This document shows, one piece after another, positions 42,923 to 53,082 of a stretch of DNA of 61,065 nt. This DNA is from Aureimonas ureilytica. Lineage in GTDB: Bacteria; Pseudomonadota; Alphaproteobacteria; Rhizobiales; Rhizobiaceae. The position numbers were made by a program, and so were the translations under genes. The DNA lies in assembly GCF_001475935.1 (NCBI RefSeq), contig NZ_LDQA01000052.1, forward strand, positions 1 through 61,065. The letters are read 5' to 3'. The notes below the pieces were generated by a model that worked only from the letters and a program-made list of their open reading frames with translations, was not told the DNA's origin and ran no database searches. How positions within the stretch are numbered: the first letter of the stretch is position 1; each line of letters opens with the position of its first letter.

Positions 42923-44613
42923 GCCGCGGCGTCCACAGCCGGGATCACCGCCGCGCCATAGTGCTCGCGTGCCGCTTCCGTTGTCACCAAGCCCTCGGCA
43001 ATGTCGTCGGCGAGGCGAGCGGGGTCTCGCCTCGCCGCTTCGCCGAACCCGCCGCCGCCGGAGGTCCTGATGGTCACGGTGTCGCCCGACGACAGCGCCA
43101 CGCCCGAGACCTTGGAGGCCAGATCGACCTGCGTGCCGTCCGCGCGGCGGAGCGTGGTGGAGGACAGCGAGCCGGGCTTGCCGCCGTAGAGACCATAAGG
43201 CGGTACGCGGAAGCGCTCGAAATTGGTCGAAAGCAGACCCTCGGGCGCTTCCAGCCGGAACTCGCGCACAAGGCCAAGGCCCCCGCGATGCTCCCCCGCG
43301 CCCCCGCTGTCCGGCAGGAGGCCGTAGCGCGTAAAGACCACCGGATACTTGGCCTCCACCATCTCGATCGGCGCGTTGGTGTTGTTGTGGAGACCACAGG
43401 ACAGGGCGCTCGCGCCGTCGCCCTTCGCATGGCCGCCCCAGCCGCCGACCTCGATGTCGAAATAGACCTGGCGCTTGCTATCCGGCCGCAGGATCGACAC
43501 CGCGTAAACGTAGGAGATGGCGTAGTAGGCGGCAGGGATGCGCTCGGGTGCGATCTGGGCCAGCGCGCCGAACACGGCGGTCGCGATCCGGTGGTTCACC
43601 ACCATGCGACCTGCCACGGGCGCAGGGAAGCGCGCATTTACAACGCTGCCCTCGGGAAGCGACACGCTCACCGGCCGATAGCAGCCCGAATTGGCGGGAA
43701 TGTCGGACCCCAGCGCCGCCAGAAGAGCGTAGTACACGGCCGAGCAGGTCATGGCGGGCGTGTTGTTGACGGGACCGCGCACCTGCGGGCTCGACCCGGC
43801 GAAGTCGAGCGAGATGCGGTCGCCCTCCTTGACGATCGTCACGCTGAGCCGGATCGGCTCCTCGGACTGCCCGTCGTCGTCCACCAGCTCTACGAAGCTT
43901 GCCGTGCCGTCCGGCAGGGCTGCGATCGCCGCCCGCATCATGCGCTCGGAGCCGTCGAGGATGGACGACATCGCCGAACCGAGGGCGTCGGACCCGTATT
44001 TGCGCGCGATCCGCGAGACGGCCCGCGTCCCGATGCCCAGCGCCGCGATCTGCGCGTTGAGATCGCCGCGCGTCTCGTCGGATTGGCGCACGTTGTGCAG
44101 CAGCATCTCGAACACCGAGGTATTGAGCGTGCCCCGCTCCACGAGGCGCAAGGGGGGAATGCGAATGCCCTCCTGGAAGATTTCCGTGGCGGCCGCGTAG
44201 TAGGAGCCCGGCGCGCCGCCGCCGACATCGACGTGGTGGCAGAGCGTGCCGACGATGGCGACCCGTCTGCCATCGACGAAGACGGGCCGGAAGGTCTGGA
44301 TATCGGGCAGGTGCTGGCCGCCGGAATAGGGGTCGTTGGTCACGACGACATCGCCCTCGGCCCATTCCTCCAGCGGGATATGGGCTTCAAGAATGCGCTT
44401 GAGGCAGTCCGACATCGAGTTGAGATGCACCGGGATGCGGGCGGACTGGGCGATGTTGCGGCCTTCGGAGTCGAAGACGGCGGTGGAGAAGTCGAGGATT
44501 TCGCGTACGACGGTCGAGCGGCTGGTGCGCCAGATCGTAATGCTCATCTCCTCTGCGGCGGCGATCAACGCGTTGCGGATCACCTCGAGACGGACGGGGT
44601 CGATACTGGTCAT
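42919..44613 (-). CDS. hyuB: Hydantoinase B/oxoprolinase-type subunit
   Basis: The 564-residue protein matches the HyuB family: DPVRLEVIRNALIAAAEEMSITIWRTSRSTVVREILDFSTAVFD, VVTNDPYSGGQHLPDIQTFRPVF, VDVGGGAPGSYY and a C-terminal SGGAGEHRGGLGLVREFRLE. It forms the partner subunit for ATP-dependent cleavage of cyclic amides such as N-methylhydantoin, 5-oxoproline or, in carboxylases, for acetone and acetophenone chemistry. It lies 18 bases after hyuA, indicating one complex. Confidence 0.92.
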   Translation of the reverse strand: MTSIDPVRLEVIRNALIAAAEEMSITIWRTSRSTVVREILDFSTAVFDSEGRNIAQSARIPVHLNSMSDCLKRILEAHIPLEEWAEGDVVVTNDPYSGGQHLPDIQTFRPVFVDGRRVAIVGTLCHHVDVGGGAPGSYYAAATEIFQEGIRIPPLRLVERGTLNTSVFEMLLHNVRQSDETRGDLNAQIAALGIGTRAVSRIARKYGSDALGSAMSSILDGSERMMRAAIAALPDGTASFVELVDDDGQSEEPIRLSVTIVKEGDRISLDFAGSSPQVRGPVNNTPAMTCSAVYYALLAALGSDIPANSGCYRPVSVSLPEGSVVNARFPAPVAGRMVVNHRIATAVFGALAQIAPERIPAAYYAISYVYAVSILRPDSKRQVYFDIEVGGWGGHAKGDGASALSCGLHNNTNAPIEMVEAKYPVVFTRYGLLPDSGGAGEHRGGLGLVREFRLEAPEGLLSTNFERFRVPPYGLYGGKPGSLSSTTLRRADGTQVDLASKVSGVALSSGDTVTIRTSGGGGFGEAARRDPARLADDIAEGLVTTEAAREHYGAAVIPAVDAAA

Positions 44614-44631
44614 GATGTCGGTCCTTGCAGA

Positions 44632-46677
44632 TCAGTGGCGCTGCGTGCGTTCGGCGATCAGCGCACCCGTCGAATGGGAGCGGATCGTCCAGCCGGCGGG
44701 CAGGTAGGTGGCGGTGTAGGTCTCCTCGACCACGGCCGGACCGGCGACGCCGGCGGCCGTCACGGCTTGGCGGGTGACCACGGCCGTTTCGGCGAAGCCA
44801 CCGCGTCCGTAGACAGCGCGGGTGCGGGCCTCGGCGCCGGCCGCCTCGCGCATCGGCACCGGCGCAGGTTTTGCGAGACGTCCGATGGCCGACAGGCGCA
44901 GCGAGACGACCTCCACCGGCACGGTCCGCTCGTCATAGGAGAAACGCTGGCGATGGAGGGCATGGAACGCTTCGGTCGCGGCTGCGAGGCCGGCGGGCGA
45001 GAAGTCGGCCGCCTCCAGGGGAATGCGCAGATCGAAGGCCTGGCCCTGATAGCGCAGGTCCAGCGCCCATTCGAGGATGCAGTTTTCCTGCGGCACGCCG
45101 TCCTCGCGCAGCTGACGCTCGCCCTCGGCGGCAAGCCTTGCGGCACGCTCGGACAGGACCGGACCGAGGTCGGCGAGCGGGCCGATCTGCGTGGAAGACA
45201 GGTCGTGCGTAATGTCGGACCACAGGATGCCCCAGGCCGAAAGCGTCGAGGCGTGAGCTGGAAAGATCACCCGATTCATCCCGAGATCCTCGGCGACTTC
45301 GCAGGCATGGACGCCGCCCGCGCCGCCGAAGGACAGGAGGGCGAAATCCTCCGGGTCCATCCCCTTCTCGAACAGGGACAGGCGGATGGCCGTGGCCAGG
45401 CTGGAATTGGTGACGGCGATGACGCCGGCGGCGGTGTCCTCCGCGGAAAGCCCAAGCCGACCCGCCACGTCGGCGGCCGCGCGCTCGGAGGCGCCGCGAT
45501 CGAGGCCCATGCCTCCGCCCATGAAGCTCGATCCATCCAGACGACCAAGGAGGAGGTTGGCGTCTGTGACGGTCAGCCGCTCGCCGCCGCGTCCATAGCA
45601 GGCCGGTCCCGGCTCCGCGCCGGCGCTCTGCGGCCCGATGCGCAGGCGCCCGCCATCGTCCACCCACGCAATGGAGCCGCCGCCCGCGCCGATCGTGCGC
45701 ATCTCGATCATCGGCAGGCGCACGGGCAGGCCGTCCACCTCGCCCTCGTTCACCATGGACACGGTGCCCTCGTGGACCACCGAGACGTCGAAGCTGGTGC
45801 CACCCATGTCCACAGCGACGAGATTCGGTTCATCGAGCGCAGCCGACAGGCGCTTGGCCGCCGCAGCCCCGCCCGAAGGGCCGGACAGGAGCAACCGCGC
45901 CGGCTCGCGCCCGGCCTTGCCAAGGCCCGCCACGCCGCCGTTCGACTGGACGAGATAGACTTGGCTTTGTGGCACTTCCTGCTTCAGCCGACCGGCGAGC
46001 CGGTCGGTGTAGCCCTTCACCACCGGCACGAGCAGGGCGTTCAGCGCGGTGGTGGACAGCCGCTCGTATTCGCGCAGCTCCGGCGAGATGTCGCAGGACA
46101 GCGAGACCTCGACGCCGGGAAGGCGCTCGCGCAGGATTTCGCCGACACGCCGCTCGTGCGCCGGATTGGCGTAGGAATGGAGAAAGCAGACGGCGACCGA
46201 GCGCACCCCGGCCTCGCGCAGACGCTCGGCCAGCGCCTCGACGCCGGTCTCGTCCAGCGGCTCGATCACGCGACCGTCCGCCCCGACACGTTCGGCAACG
46301 CCGTAGGAGAAGCGGCGTTTCACCAATGGACGTTCCGGCGTCGCGGTGATGGCGTAGACGTCGGTGCGGCCGTGGCGGCCGATCTGCATCAGGTCTTCGA
46401 AGCCGGCCGTTGTCACCAGTGCACCCAGCGGCAGCTTGCGCTCCAGCACGGCGTTGGTGGCGATCGTCGTGCCATGCAGGAGATACTGGACCTCGTCCAG
46501 CGAAAAGGCGAAGCGCTCGCTCGCCTCGCGAATGCCGGTCAGGAGACCGATCGAGGGATCGGAGGGTGTGCTCGGGGTCTTCATCTGGTGGATCTCACCG
46601 GTCCGACCGTCGAGGATCTCAATGTCGGTAAAGGTGCCGCCGATGTCCACGGCGATGCGGATGGAGGGTGTGGTCAT
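44632..46677 (-). CDS. hyuA: Hydantoinase A/oxoprolinase-type subunit
   Basis: The 681-residue protein has the actin-like ATPase start RIAVDIGGTFTDIEILDGRTG and HGTTIATNAVLERK. It continues with NGGVAGLGKAGREPARLLLSGPSGG, VAVDMGGTSFDVSVVHEG and GAGGGSIAWVD, all standard for HyuA. With HyuB it should couple ATP hydrolysis to opening a cyclic amide. Length is normal for the family, and the substrate is not determined by sequence. Confidence 0.93.
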   Translation of the reverse strand: MTTPSIRIAVDIGGTFTDIEILDGRTGEIHQMKTPSTPSDPSIGLLTGIREASERFAFSLDEVQYLLHGTTIATNAVLERKLPLGALVTTAGFEDLMQIGRHGRTDVYAITATPERPLVKRRFSYGVAERVGADGRVIEPLDETGVEALAERLREAGVRSVAVCFLHSYANPAHERRVGEILRERLPGVEVSLSCDISPELREYERLSTTALNALLVPVVKGYTDRLAGRLKQEVPQSQVYLVQSNGGVAGLGKAGREPARLLLSGPSGGAAAAKRLSAALDEPNLVAVDMGGTSFDVSVVHEGTVSMVNEGEVDGLPVRLPMIEMRTIGAGGGSIAWVDDGGRLRIGPQSAGAEPGPACYGRGGERLTVTDANLLLGRLDGSSFMGGGMGLDRGASERAAADVAGRLGLSAEDTAAGVIAVTNSSLATAIRLSLFEKGMDPEDFALLSFGGAGGVHACEVAEDLGMNRVIFPAHASTLSAWGILWSDITHDLSSTQIGPLADLGPVLSERAARLAAEGERQLREDGVPQENCILEWALDLRYQGQAFDLRIPLEAADFSPAGLAAATEAFHALHRQRFSYDERTVPVEVVSLRLSAIGRLAKPAPVPMREAAGAEARTRAVYGRGGFAETAVVTRQAVTAAGVAGPAVVEETYTATYLPAGWTIRSHSTGALIAERTQRH

Positions 46678-46707
46678 GGGATGGTCCGATGCTGAAAGGG
46701 ACGGGAC

Positions 46708-47451
46708 TTAGACGAGGCCTTCAGCGGCCAGACCGTCCTTGAGCGCGGCGAAGGCGGCGCGCACCATGTAGAACTGCGCGCCGACAACAGTGGTGGAAAC
46801 GCCGTGCGCCTTCGCGAAGGCCCGCTCCGGGGCCGTCCAGCACGGCATGACCCAAGGCTTGCCGGCGGCCTTGGCCGCGGTCGCGATGCGGGCAATGTCC
46901 GCCTTGTCCTCGTCGGAGAAGACGTAGCGCTCGTTGCCGGCCGCCATGGACAGGTCAGTCGGCCCGGCGAAGAGACCGTCGACGGTCGGCAGCATCGCGA
47001 TCTTTTCGACATCGGCCAGCGCCTCGCGGCTCTCGATCATCGGCCAGCACCGGGTGCGCGCGTTCTCGCTGGAGGCATAGTTGTCGGGCGCAGGCCCGTA
47101 GCCCACGGTGCGCCCGCCGGCATAGGAGCGGCGCCCGAGTGGTGGGTACTTGGCGGACGCGGTGACGTCGCGGGCGTGGGCGACGTCTGCGATATGAGGG
47201 ATGATGACGGCATCGGCGCCGAAGTCGAGGGCCTGCTGGATCGGCTCGGTCAGAGGACCGAGAACCTTGGCATAGACCCGCATTCCCAAGGCCCGGCAGA
47301 ACGGAATGACCCGGTCGAGGTCGTCGAGATTGAAGGTTCCGTGCTCGATGTCGAGCACCACGGCGGTGAAGCCGGCGTCGCGGGCGATTTCGACATGGGG
47401 AAAGACGGGCGCGGTCAGCCAGAAGGCGAACGGGTCGAGCGACGAGGTCAT
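46708..47451 (-). CDS. HpcH/HpaI-family aldolase
   Basis: The product is 247 residues with VVLDIEHGTFNLDDLDRVIPFCRALGMRVYAKV, ADAVIIPHIADVAHARDV, MIESREALADVEKIA and DGLFAGPTDLSMAAG, giving the metal-binding Glu and Asp of class II pyruvate aldolases. It would release pyruvate or a related keto acid and an aldehyde. The ATG at 47451 has GGGAG ahead of it; seven extra codons upstream are less likely. It stands between hydantoinase and transporter genes. Confidence 0.88.
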   Translation of the reverse strand: MTSSLDPFAFWLTAPVFPHVEIARDAGFTAVVLDIEHGTFNLDDLDRVIPFCRALGMRVYAKVLGPLTEPIQQALDFGADAVIIPHIADVAHARDVTASAKYPPLGRRSYAGGRTVGYGPAPDNYASSENARTRCWPMIESREALADVEKIAMLPTVDGLFAGPTDLSMAAGNERYVFSDEDKADIARIATAAKAAGKPWVMPCWTAPERAFAKAHGVSTTVVGAQFYMVRAAFAALKDGLAAEGLV

Positions 47452-47567
47452 GGGATCTCCCGATTGCGGCAAGCCTTCTCCGGTCCGGCGCGGTGCGCCG
47501 GTCGGCAGGCCAATGAAGGTTTGAGGAGGATGTCGTCGTCAGCGGAGCGGACGGACGGCAGCCCCGG

Positions 47568-48362
47568 TCATTTCACGAAGGTTTTGGTGAGGCCGATGCT
47601 GCGGTCCACGATCACCACCACGACAAGGGTCATCACCACCAGGAGCACCGAGATCGCGGCGGCGAGCGGATCGGCCTGCTGATCGACATGGTTGTACATG
47701 GCCACCGGCAAGGTCTGGAGGCGCGGCCCGGTCATGAACAGGGACAACACCACCTCGTCGAACGACACCAGGAAGCAGAGGGCCGAAGCCGAAACGAGGC
47801 CCGATCGCATCATCGGCAGCGTAATGCGCCGGAACACGATCAATGGGCTAGCACCCAGCGTGCTGGCGGCCTCCTCAACGGCGGGCGGCAGGTTGGACAG
47901 GGCCGTGGACAGGACGCGCACCGCATAGGGCAGCGTGATCACGAGATGGGCGGCGACCAGACCTTGGAAGGTGCCGAGCAGACCCATCGGGGCCAGCACG
48001 AGCAGCATGGCCAGACCCAGCACTATGGCGGGAAGCAGCAGAGGGGCGGCGAACAGGCTGGCGAGCGCATCTGCGCCAGGTGGACGCAGACGGACCAACG
48101 CATAGGCGCACGCCAAGCCGACGACCAACGAGATCGCGGTGACCACCAGTGCCAGGAGAAGGCTCATGGTGAAGGCGCGGGTCATGCTCGCGTCGGAGAA
48201 GATCGCCGCATACCACTTGAAGCTCAGGCTCGACGGCGGGAAGGTCATGAAGTTGTCGCCGCTGAACGAAATCGGCACGACCACGAGGAGCGGCGCCAGA
48301 AGGAACAGGAACATCAGGCCGGCGGCGACCTTCAGCGCAGGCGAGATCGGTGCTTCCTCCAT
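47568..48362 (-). CDS. ABC transporter permease (PotC type)
   Basis: The 264-residue inner-membrane permease has about six helices, with PISFSGDNFMTFPPSSLSFKWY after the first helix and the EAA-loop EEAASTLGASPLIVFRRITLPMM. These are the features of the second permease of spermidine/putrescine-type importers. The ATG at 48362 follows GAGGAGG; an earlier start at 48410 would overlap the preceding gene. About 115 bases separate it from the aldolase gene. Confidence 0.9.
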   Translation of the reverse strand: MEEAPISPALKVAAGLMFLFLLAPLLVVVPISFSGDNFMTFPPSSLSFKWYAAIFSDASMTRAFTMSLLLALVVTAISLVVGLACAYALVRLRPPGADALASLFAAPLLLPAIVLGLAMLLVLAPMGLLGTFQGLVAAHLVITLPYAVRVLSTALSNLPPAVEEAASTLGASPLIVFRRITLPMMRSGLVSASALCFLVSFDEVVLSLFMTGPRLQTLPVAMYNHVDQQADPLAAAISVLLVVMTLVVVVIVDRSIGLTKTFVK

Positions 48363-48372
48363 AAGGACCTCC

Positions 48373-49250
48373 TCAGGCGACCAGCCGCAGGACGCGGCCG
48401 TAGAGGGCAAGGGACAGGCCGAACACGATGAGCACGATCATCGACAGAGCTGCGGCCAGCGGCCAGTTCAAGGTGACAATGGCCTGGTCGTAGACTTCCG
48501 TGGCCAGGAGAAACACGCGCCCGCCGCCCAGGAGCTTGGGCGTCACGAAGGAGGAGATCGCCAGCACAAAGCACAGGAGCGAGCCCAGCGCGATGCCGGG
48601 CGCCGTCAGCGGCAGGACCACACGGCGGAAGGTCTGAAACGGGTTGGCACCGAGAGTCCGAGCGGCTTCTTCGAGACGCGGGTCGAGCCTGCCGAAACCC
48701 GACAGAAGTGCAAGGATCATATAGGGCATCAGGATTTCGGTCAGGCCGATGACGACGCCCGTCAGGTTGAACATCAAGGACGGCGGCGCCGAGACGCCAA
48801 GCGCCATCAGCGCGTTCGCGATCAGGCCGCGATCCGACAGGATGGCGATCCAGCCATAGGTGCGCACCACGGCCGAGGTCAGGAGCGGCGCCACCACCAG
48901 GACCATCAATACCGTGCGCATGAGCCCACGGGAGCGATGGAGATAGAGCGCGATCGGATAGGACGCGATCAGGGTCAGGACCGTAATGAGCAGGCTGACG
49001 CCCACGCTGTTGGCGATCAGTTCGAGGGTGAACCAGTCACCCAGCGTTTCGCGCCAAGTGTCGAGCGTGAAGCCCGCGCCGAGCGCGCCCGAAGCCTGCG
49101 CCTCCTGAAACGACATGCGTAGAAGGTTGACCACCGGCCAGAGGAACCCGACCGAATTGACCAGCGCGATGGGTAGGAGAAGGAGCGCCACCAGGCCCGA
49201 GGGGGTGAGGCGACGCGGCTCGGTTACCGGGCTCTGGAGGGCAAGCGTGC

Positions 49251-49254
<4 letters not shown>
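48373..49254 (-). CDS. ABC transporter permease (PotB type)
   Basis: The 293-residue permease has an N-terminal cytoplasmic segment, a first helix (LVALLLLPIALVNSVGFLWPVV), a periplasmic loop with FTLDTWRETLGDWFTLELI, further helices and the EAA-loop EEAARTLGANPFQTFRRVVLPL. It pairs with the PotC-type permease downstream to form the channel. The ATG overlaps the end of the ATPase gene by 4 bases. Confidence 0.9.
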
Positions 49255-50348
<1,094 letters not shown>

Positions 50349-50360
50349 CTCCCCCGCTCC

Positions 50361-51407
50361 TCAGCGGCTCGCCGGGAGGACGCGTCGACGCCACTCGTTG
50401 GCGATCTTGTCGCGCACCTTGGCCAGGGCGATCCAGTCGACCTTCATGACCTTGTCGAGACTGTTCACGGCCGTGCGCGCCATCGCCTCCTGCGAGACCT
50501 GCGCCTTGCTGTTGGTCGGCGCGTAGAACATCGTCTCGGTGAAGCTCTTCTGCGCCTCGGGCGACAGGGCGTAATTGACGAAGGTTGCCGCCGCCGCCGT
50601 CTGCGGGGCATCGGCGACGAGGTTGATCGTGTTGATCTGGAAGATCGTGCCTTCCTTCGGGATCGTCGCCTTGATGCGACCGCCCGACAATTCGCTGTTG
50701 ACCTGGGCCCGCGCGTTGTAGCCGACGCCGAGCGCCGCCTGGCCGGTCACGACCGGCGCGTAGACCTCGGGCTTGGGCTCCCAGGTCTGGACGTTCGGCG
50801 CGATCTCCGCGACGGCCTCCAGGCCCTTGTCCACGTTATCGAGGTAGTTCGTGCCGCCGCGCGCCTTGTTGAGGATAAGAAGCAAGCCGAGGCCCTGGAT
50901 GTCCGGCACGCCGGGGATCACGACCTTGCCACGATATTCGGGCTTGGCCATGTCCATCCATGAGGAGGGAGTCTGGGGGACCTGCTCGGCGTTGTAGAGG
51001 AGAACGAGGTTATCAAAAGTCACAGCCACGCCGGCGATGTCGGGAATGCGCGCGTCGGGATAGAGGTCGGCGACGTTAGGAACGTTGCTGGTGTCGATCT
51101 TGGTGAACACCCCTTCGTCGGTGCCGGCTTTGGAGACGGAAACGTCCATGATCACGACGTCGGCCTGCGGCGCGGCACGCTGCGCGCGCAGGTTCCCGAG
51201 CATGGCGGCCGAGGTCGGCAGCGGGAAGTAGGTGACCTTGATGTCCGGGTGAGCCGCCATGAACGGCTCGATCACCGCCTTGGTGTAGCGCTCCTGGAAG
51301 AGCCCGGAATAGGCCATCACCGTGATGTTCGTCTCGGCCATGGCCGTTCCGGCCGCCAGGAGGCTCATCATCAGGCCCAGAGACCCGGACTTCAGCGCAG
51401 CTTTCAT
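50361..51407 (-). CDS. ABC transporter substrate-binding protein (PotD/PotF-like)
   Basis: The 348-residue periplasmic protein has a signal peptide of about 24 residues (GTAMA end). The mature part has ITVMAYSGLFQERYTKAVIEPFMAAHPDIKVTYFP, ADVVIMDVSVSKAGTDEGVFTKID, GVAVTFDNLVLLYN and ALSPEAQKSFTE, as in family 1 solute-binding proteins of the polyamine and related importers. The ligand is unknown; in this setting a cyclic amide, ureide or carboxylated amine is plausible. It is the first transporter gene of the operon. Confidence 0.88.
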   Translation of the reverse strand: MKAALKSGSLGLMMSLLAAGTAMAETNITVMAYSGLFQERYTKAVIEPFMAAHPDIKVTYFPLPTSAAMLGNLRAQRAAPQADVVIMDVSVSKAGTDEGVFTKIDTSNVPNVADLYPDARIPDIAGVAVTFDNLVLLYNAEQVPQTPSSWMDMAKPEYRGKVVIPGVPDIQGLGLLLILNKARGGTNYLDNVDKGLEAVAEIAPNVQTWEPKPEVYAPVVTGQAALGVGYNARAQVNSELSGGRIKATIPKEGTIFQINTINLVADAPQTAAAATFVNYALSPEAQKSFTETMFYAPTNSKAQVSQEAMARTAVNSLDKVMKVDWIALAKVRDKIANEWRRRVLPASR

Positions 51408-51478
51408 GTCGACATTTCCCTTTGACGAACGAGGTGGGCCGCCGTGCCGGCGGATCGGGGAGAGAGGCTAAGGAAAGG

Positions 51479-52147
51479 TCAGGCCGTCTGCAGCTTGCCT
51501 TCGACCATGGCGCGCGCGCCGGAGATGTCGGGTAGCTTCTCGCCGGCCGCGAGGCGGGCCAGGAGTTCGAGTTCGGCCTCCTGCATCGCGATGGCGCGCG
51601 CGGCGATGGTGGGCGCGTCTGCGGGCGCGAGGACCACGACGCCGCTCTCGTCGCACAGGACCGCATCGCCGGGCGACACCGTCTGGCCTCCGACATTGAC
51701 CGGCACGTTGATCGCGCCTTCTAGCCCCAAGAGCTTGGTGGTGATCGGCGACGGGCCACGGCACCACATCGGCATCTCGACGCGGCGGATTTCGGAGAAG
51801 TCGGTGGCGGGCCCGTCGATCACGCCGGCCTTTACGCCGGCGAGCTTCATGGCGTTGGTGATGACCCCGCCCCAGCAGGCGTGGCGCTCGTCGCCGCAGC
51901 GCTCGATCACGACGATGTCGCCGGGGCGCACGTGGGCGGTCAGGTAATGCAGGAGGGTCGAGTCGGCATGCGGGATCCGCAGCGTCACGGCCGTGCCGGC
52001 AACGCGGGCGTTCGGCAAAACCGCTCGAATTTCCGGATCCACGAAACCGGAATGAAGAACGTGGCCGATGGTGGCGACCTCGCACTTCTCGAGCTCAGCC
52101 ACGAGGCCTGGCGCGATCTGCTCCGGCATAGGGCGTACGATGAACAT
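51479..52147 (-). CDS. RraA-family protein (HMG/oxaloacetate aldolase-like) with altered motif
   Basis: The 222-residue protein has the RraA/demethylmenaquinone methyltransferase-like fold: EKCEVATIGHVLHSGFVDPEIR, AGTAVTLRIPHAD, RPGDIVVIERCGDERHACWGGVITNAMKLAG and DGPATDFSEIRRVEMPMW. Metal-dependent HMG aldolases carry an Arg-Asp pair in the GxVRD stretch. Here the Asp is kept but the Arg is Thr (GPATD), so aldolase activity may be lost or redirected. It may act as a decarboxylase or hydrolase in the pathway of the operon. Confidence 0.82.
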   Translation of the reverse strand: MFIVRPMPEQIAPGLVAELEKCEVATIGHVLHSGFVDPEIRAVLPNARVAGTAVTLRIPHADSTLLHYLTAHVRPGDIVVIERCGDERHACWGGVITNAMKLAGVKAGVIDGPATDFSEIRRVEMPMWCRGPSPITTKLLGLEGAINVPVNVGGQTVSPGDAVLCDESGVVVLAPADAPTIAARAIAMQEAELELLARLAAGEKLPDISGARAMVEGKLQTA

Positions 52148-52159
52148 GGCGAACTCCGG

Positions 52160-52966
52160 TCAGTCGAGGACGTGATGGGTTGCAACGGGAATATCGGCAC
52201 GGACCTTGGCGGCGTAGGCAAGGTCCAGCCGGGCGCTTGTGAAGCCGACGCCGTCCGAGCACTGCGCAGCGACATGCCCCCAGGGATCGATTGCCATGGA
52301 GTGGCCCCAGCACCATTTTTGGCCACCGGCATGCGTCCCGGTCTGGCCGACGGCCAGCATCCAGGTTTGCGTCTCGATGGCGCGGGCCCGCGCCAGGACT
52401 TCCCAATGGTCCTTGCCCGTCATCAGCGTGAAAGCGGCGGGCAGGACAATCACGTCGGCCCCCCTGTCCCGCAGCTTGCGGAAGAGTTCGGGGAAGCGGA
52501 TGTCGTAGCAGATGGCGCAGCCCATCGTGACGCCACCGAGTTGGTAGGTCACAACCTCCTCGCCGCGTGCGACGCTATCGGACTCGCGGTAGACGATGCC
52601 GTCGGCCGTTTCCACGTCGAAAAGATGAATCTTGCGGTAGCGCGCGAGTTCACCCCCGTCGGGTCCGAAGACGATGGTGGTGTTGTAAAAGGCGTTACCG
52701 TCCTTTTCCGCTATGCTCCCACCATGGATCGCCACCTTGAGGCGACGAGCGAGGTCCGCCATCAGACGATAGGATTCGCCATCGGGAATTGTTTCCGCCG
52801 CGGCCTGCATGGCGACCGGCGTGGCGCCGAGGAAGTTCCAGTATTCCGGAAGGACAACAAGGTCCGGCTTGTCCGTCCTGACCGCATTTTCCACAAAGGC
52901 GCTCGCTGCAGCCATGTTGGCCGCCTTGTCGCCCTGCGAGTTCATCTGGATCAGTGACACTCTCAT
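52160..52966 (-). CDS. Carbon-nitrogen hydrolase (omega-amidase/NIT2-like)
   Basis: The 268-residue nitrilase-superfamily amidase has the Glu-Lys-Cys triad in LVVLPEYWNFLG, YRKIHLFDVE and GCAICYDIRFPELFRKL. The WNF after the Glu and the RKIHLFDV block resemble omega-amidases that hydrolyse 2-oxosuccinamate or 2-oxoglutaramate. It is the first gene of the catabolic operon after the LysR regulator. Its product might remove ammonia from a ring-opened amide. Confidence 0.9.
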   Translation of the reverse strand: MRVSLIQMNSQGDKAANMAAASAFVENAVRTDKPDLVVLPEYWNFLGATPVAMQAAAETIPDGESYRLMADLARRLKVAIHGGSIAEKDGNAFYNTTIVFGPDGGELARYRKIHLFDVETADGIVYRESDSVARGEEVVTYQLGGVTMGCAICYDIRFPELFRKLRDRGADVIVLPAAFTLMTGKDHWEVLARARAIETQTWMLAVGQTGTHAGGQKWCWGHSMAIDPWGHVAAQCSDGVGFTSARLDLAYAAKVRADIPVATHHVLD

Positions 52967-53082
52967 GCTCAGCCCCCTGTCGGTCGAGCACAGGAGAGCA
53001 AACGATGATTATGTCAGCAAACGAGAAATTTCTATCTTTCCTGATAACAATTGCTTATGCGATCATCAATTGATCCGAAAGC
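52967..53082. promoter_or_regulatory. AT-rich spacer between LysR gene and catabolic operon
   Basis: The 116 bases contain AT-rich stretches with partial symmetry (GATAACAATTGC at about 53042-53053 and ATCATCAATTGAT at 53060-53072), plausible regulator sites for the operon starting at 52966. GGGGGCTGAGC precedes its ATG. No gene fits here. Confidence 0.4.

Noticed and set aside
42961-46695. A 1244-codon ORF on the plus strand
   Set aside because: It is antisense to hyuB and hyuA, whose motifs are unambiguous; its composition is the Arg/Ala/Gly-rich pattern of a GC-rich shadow frame.
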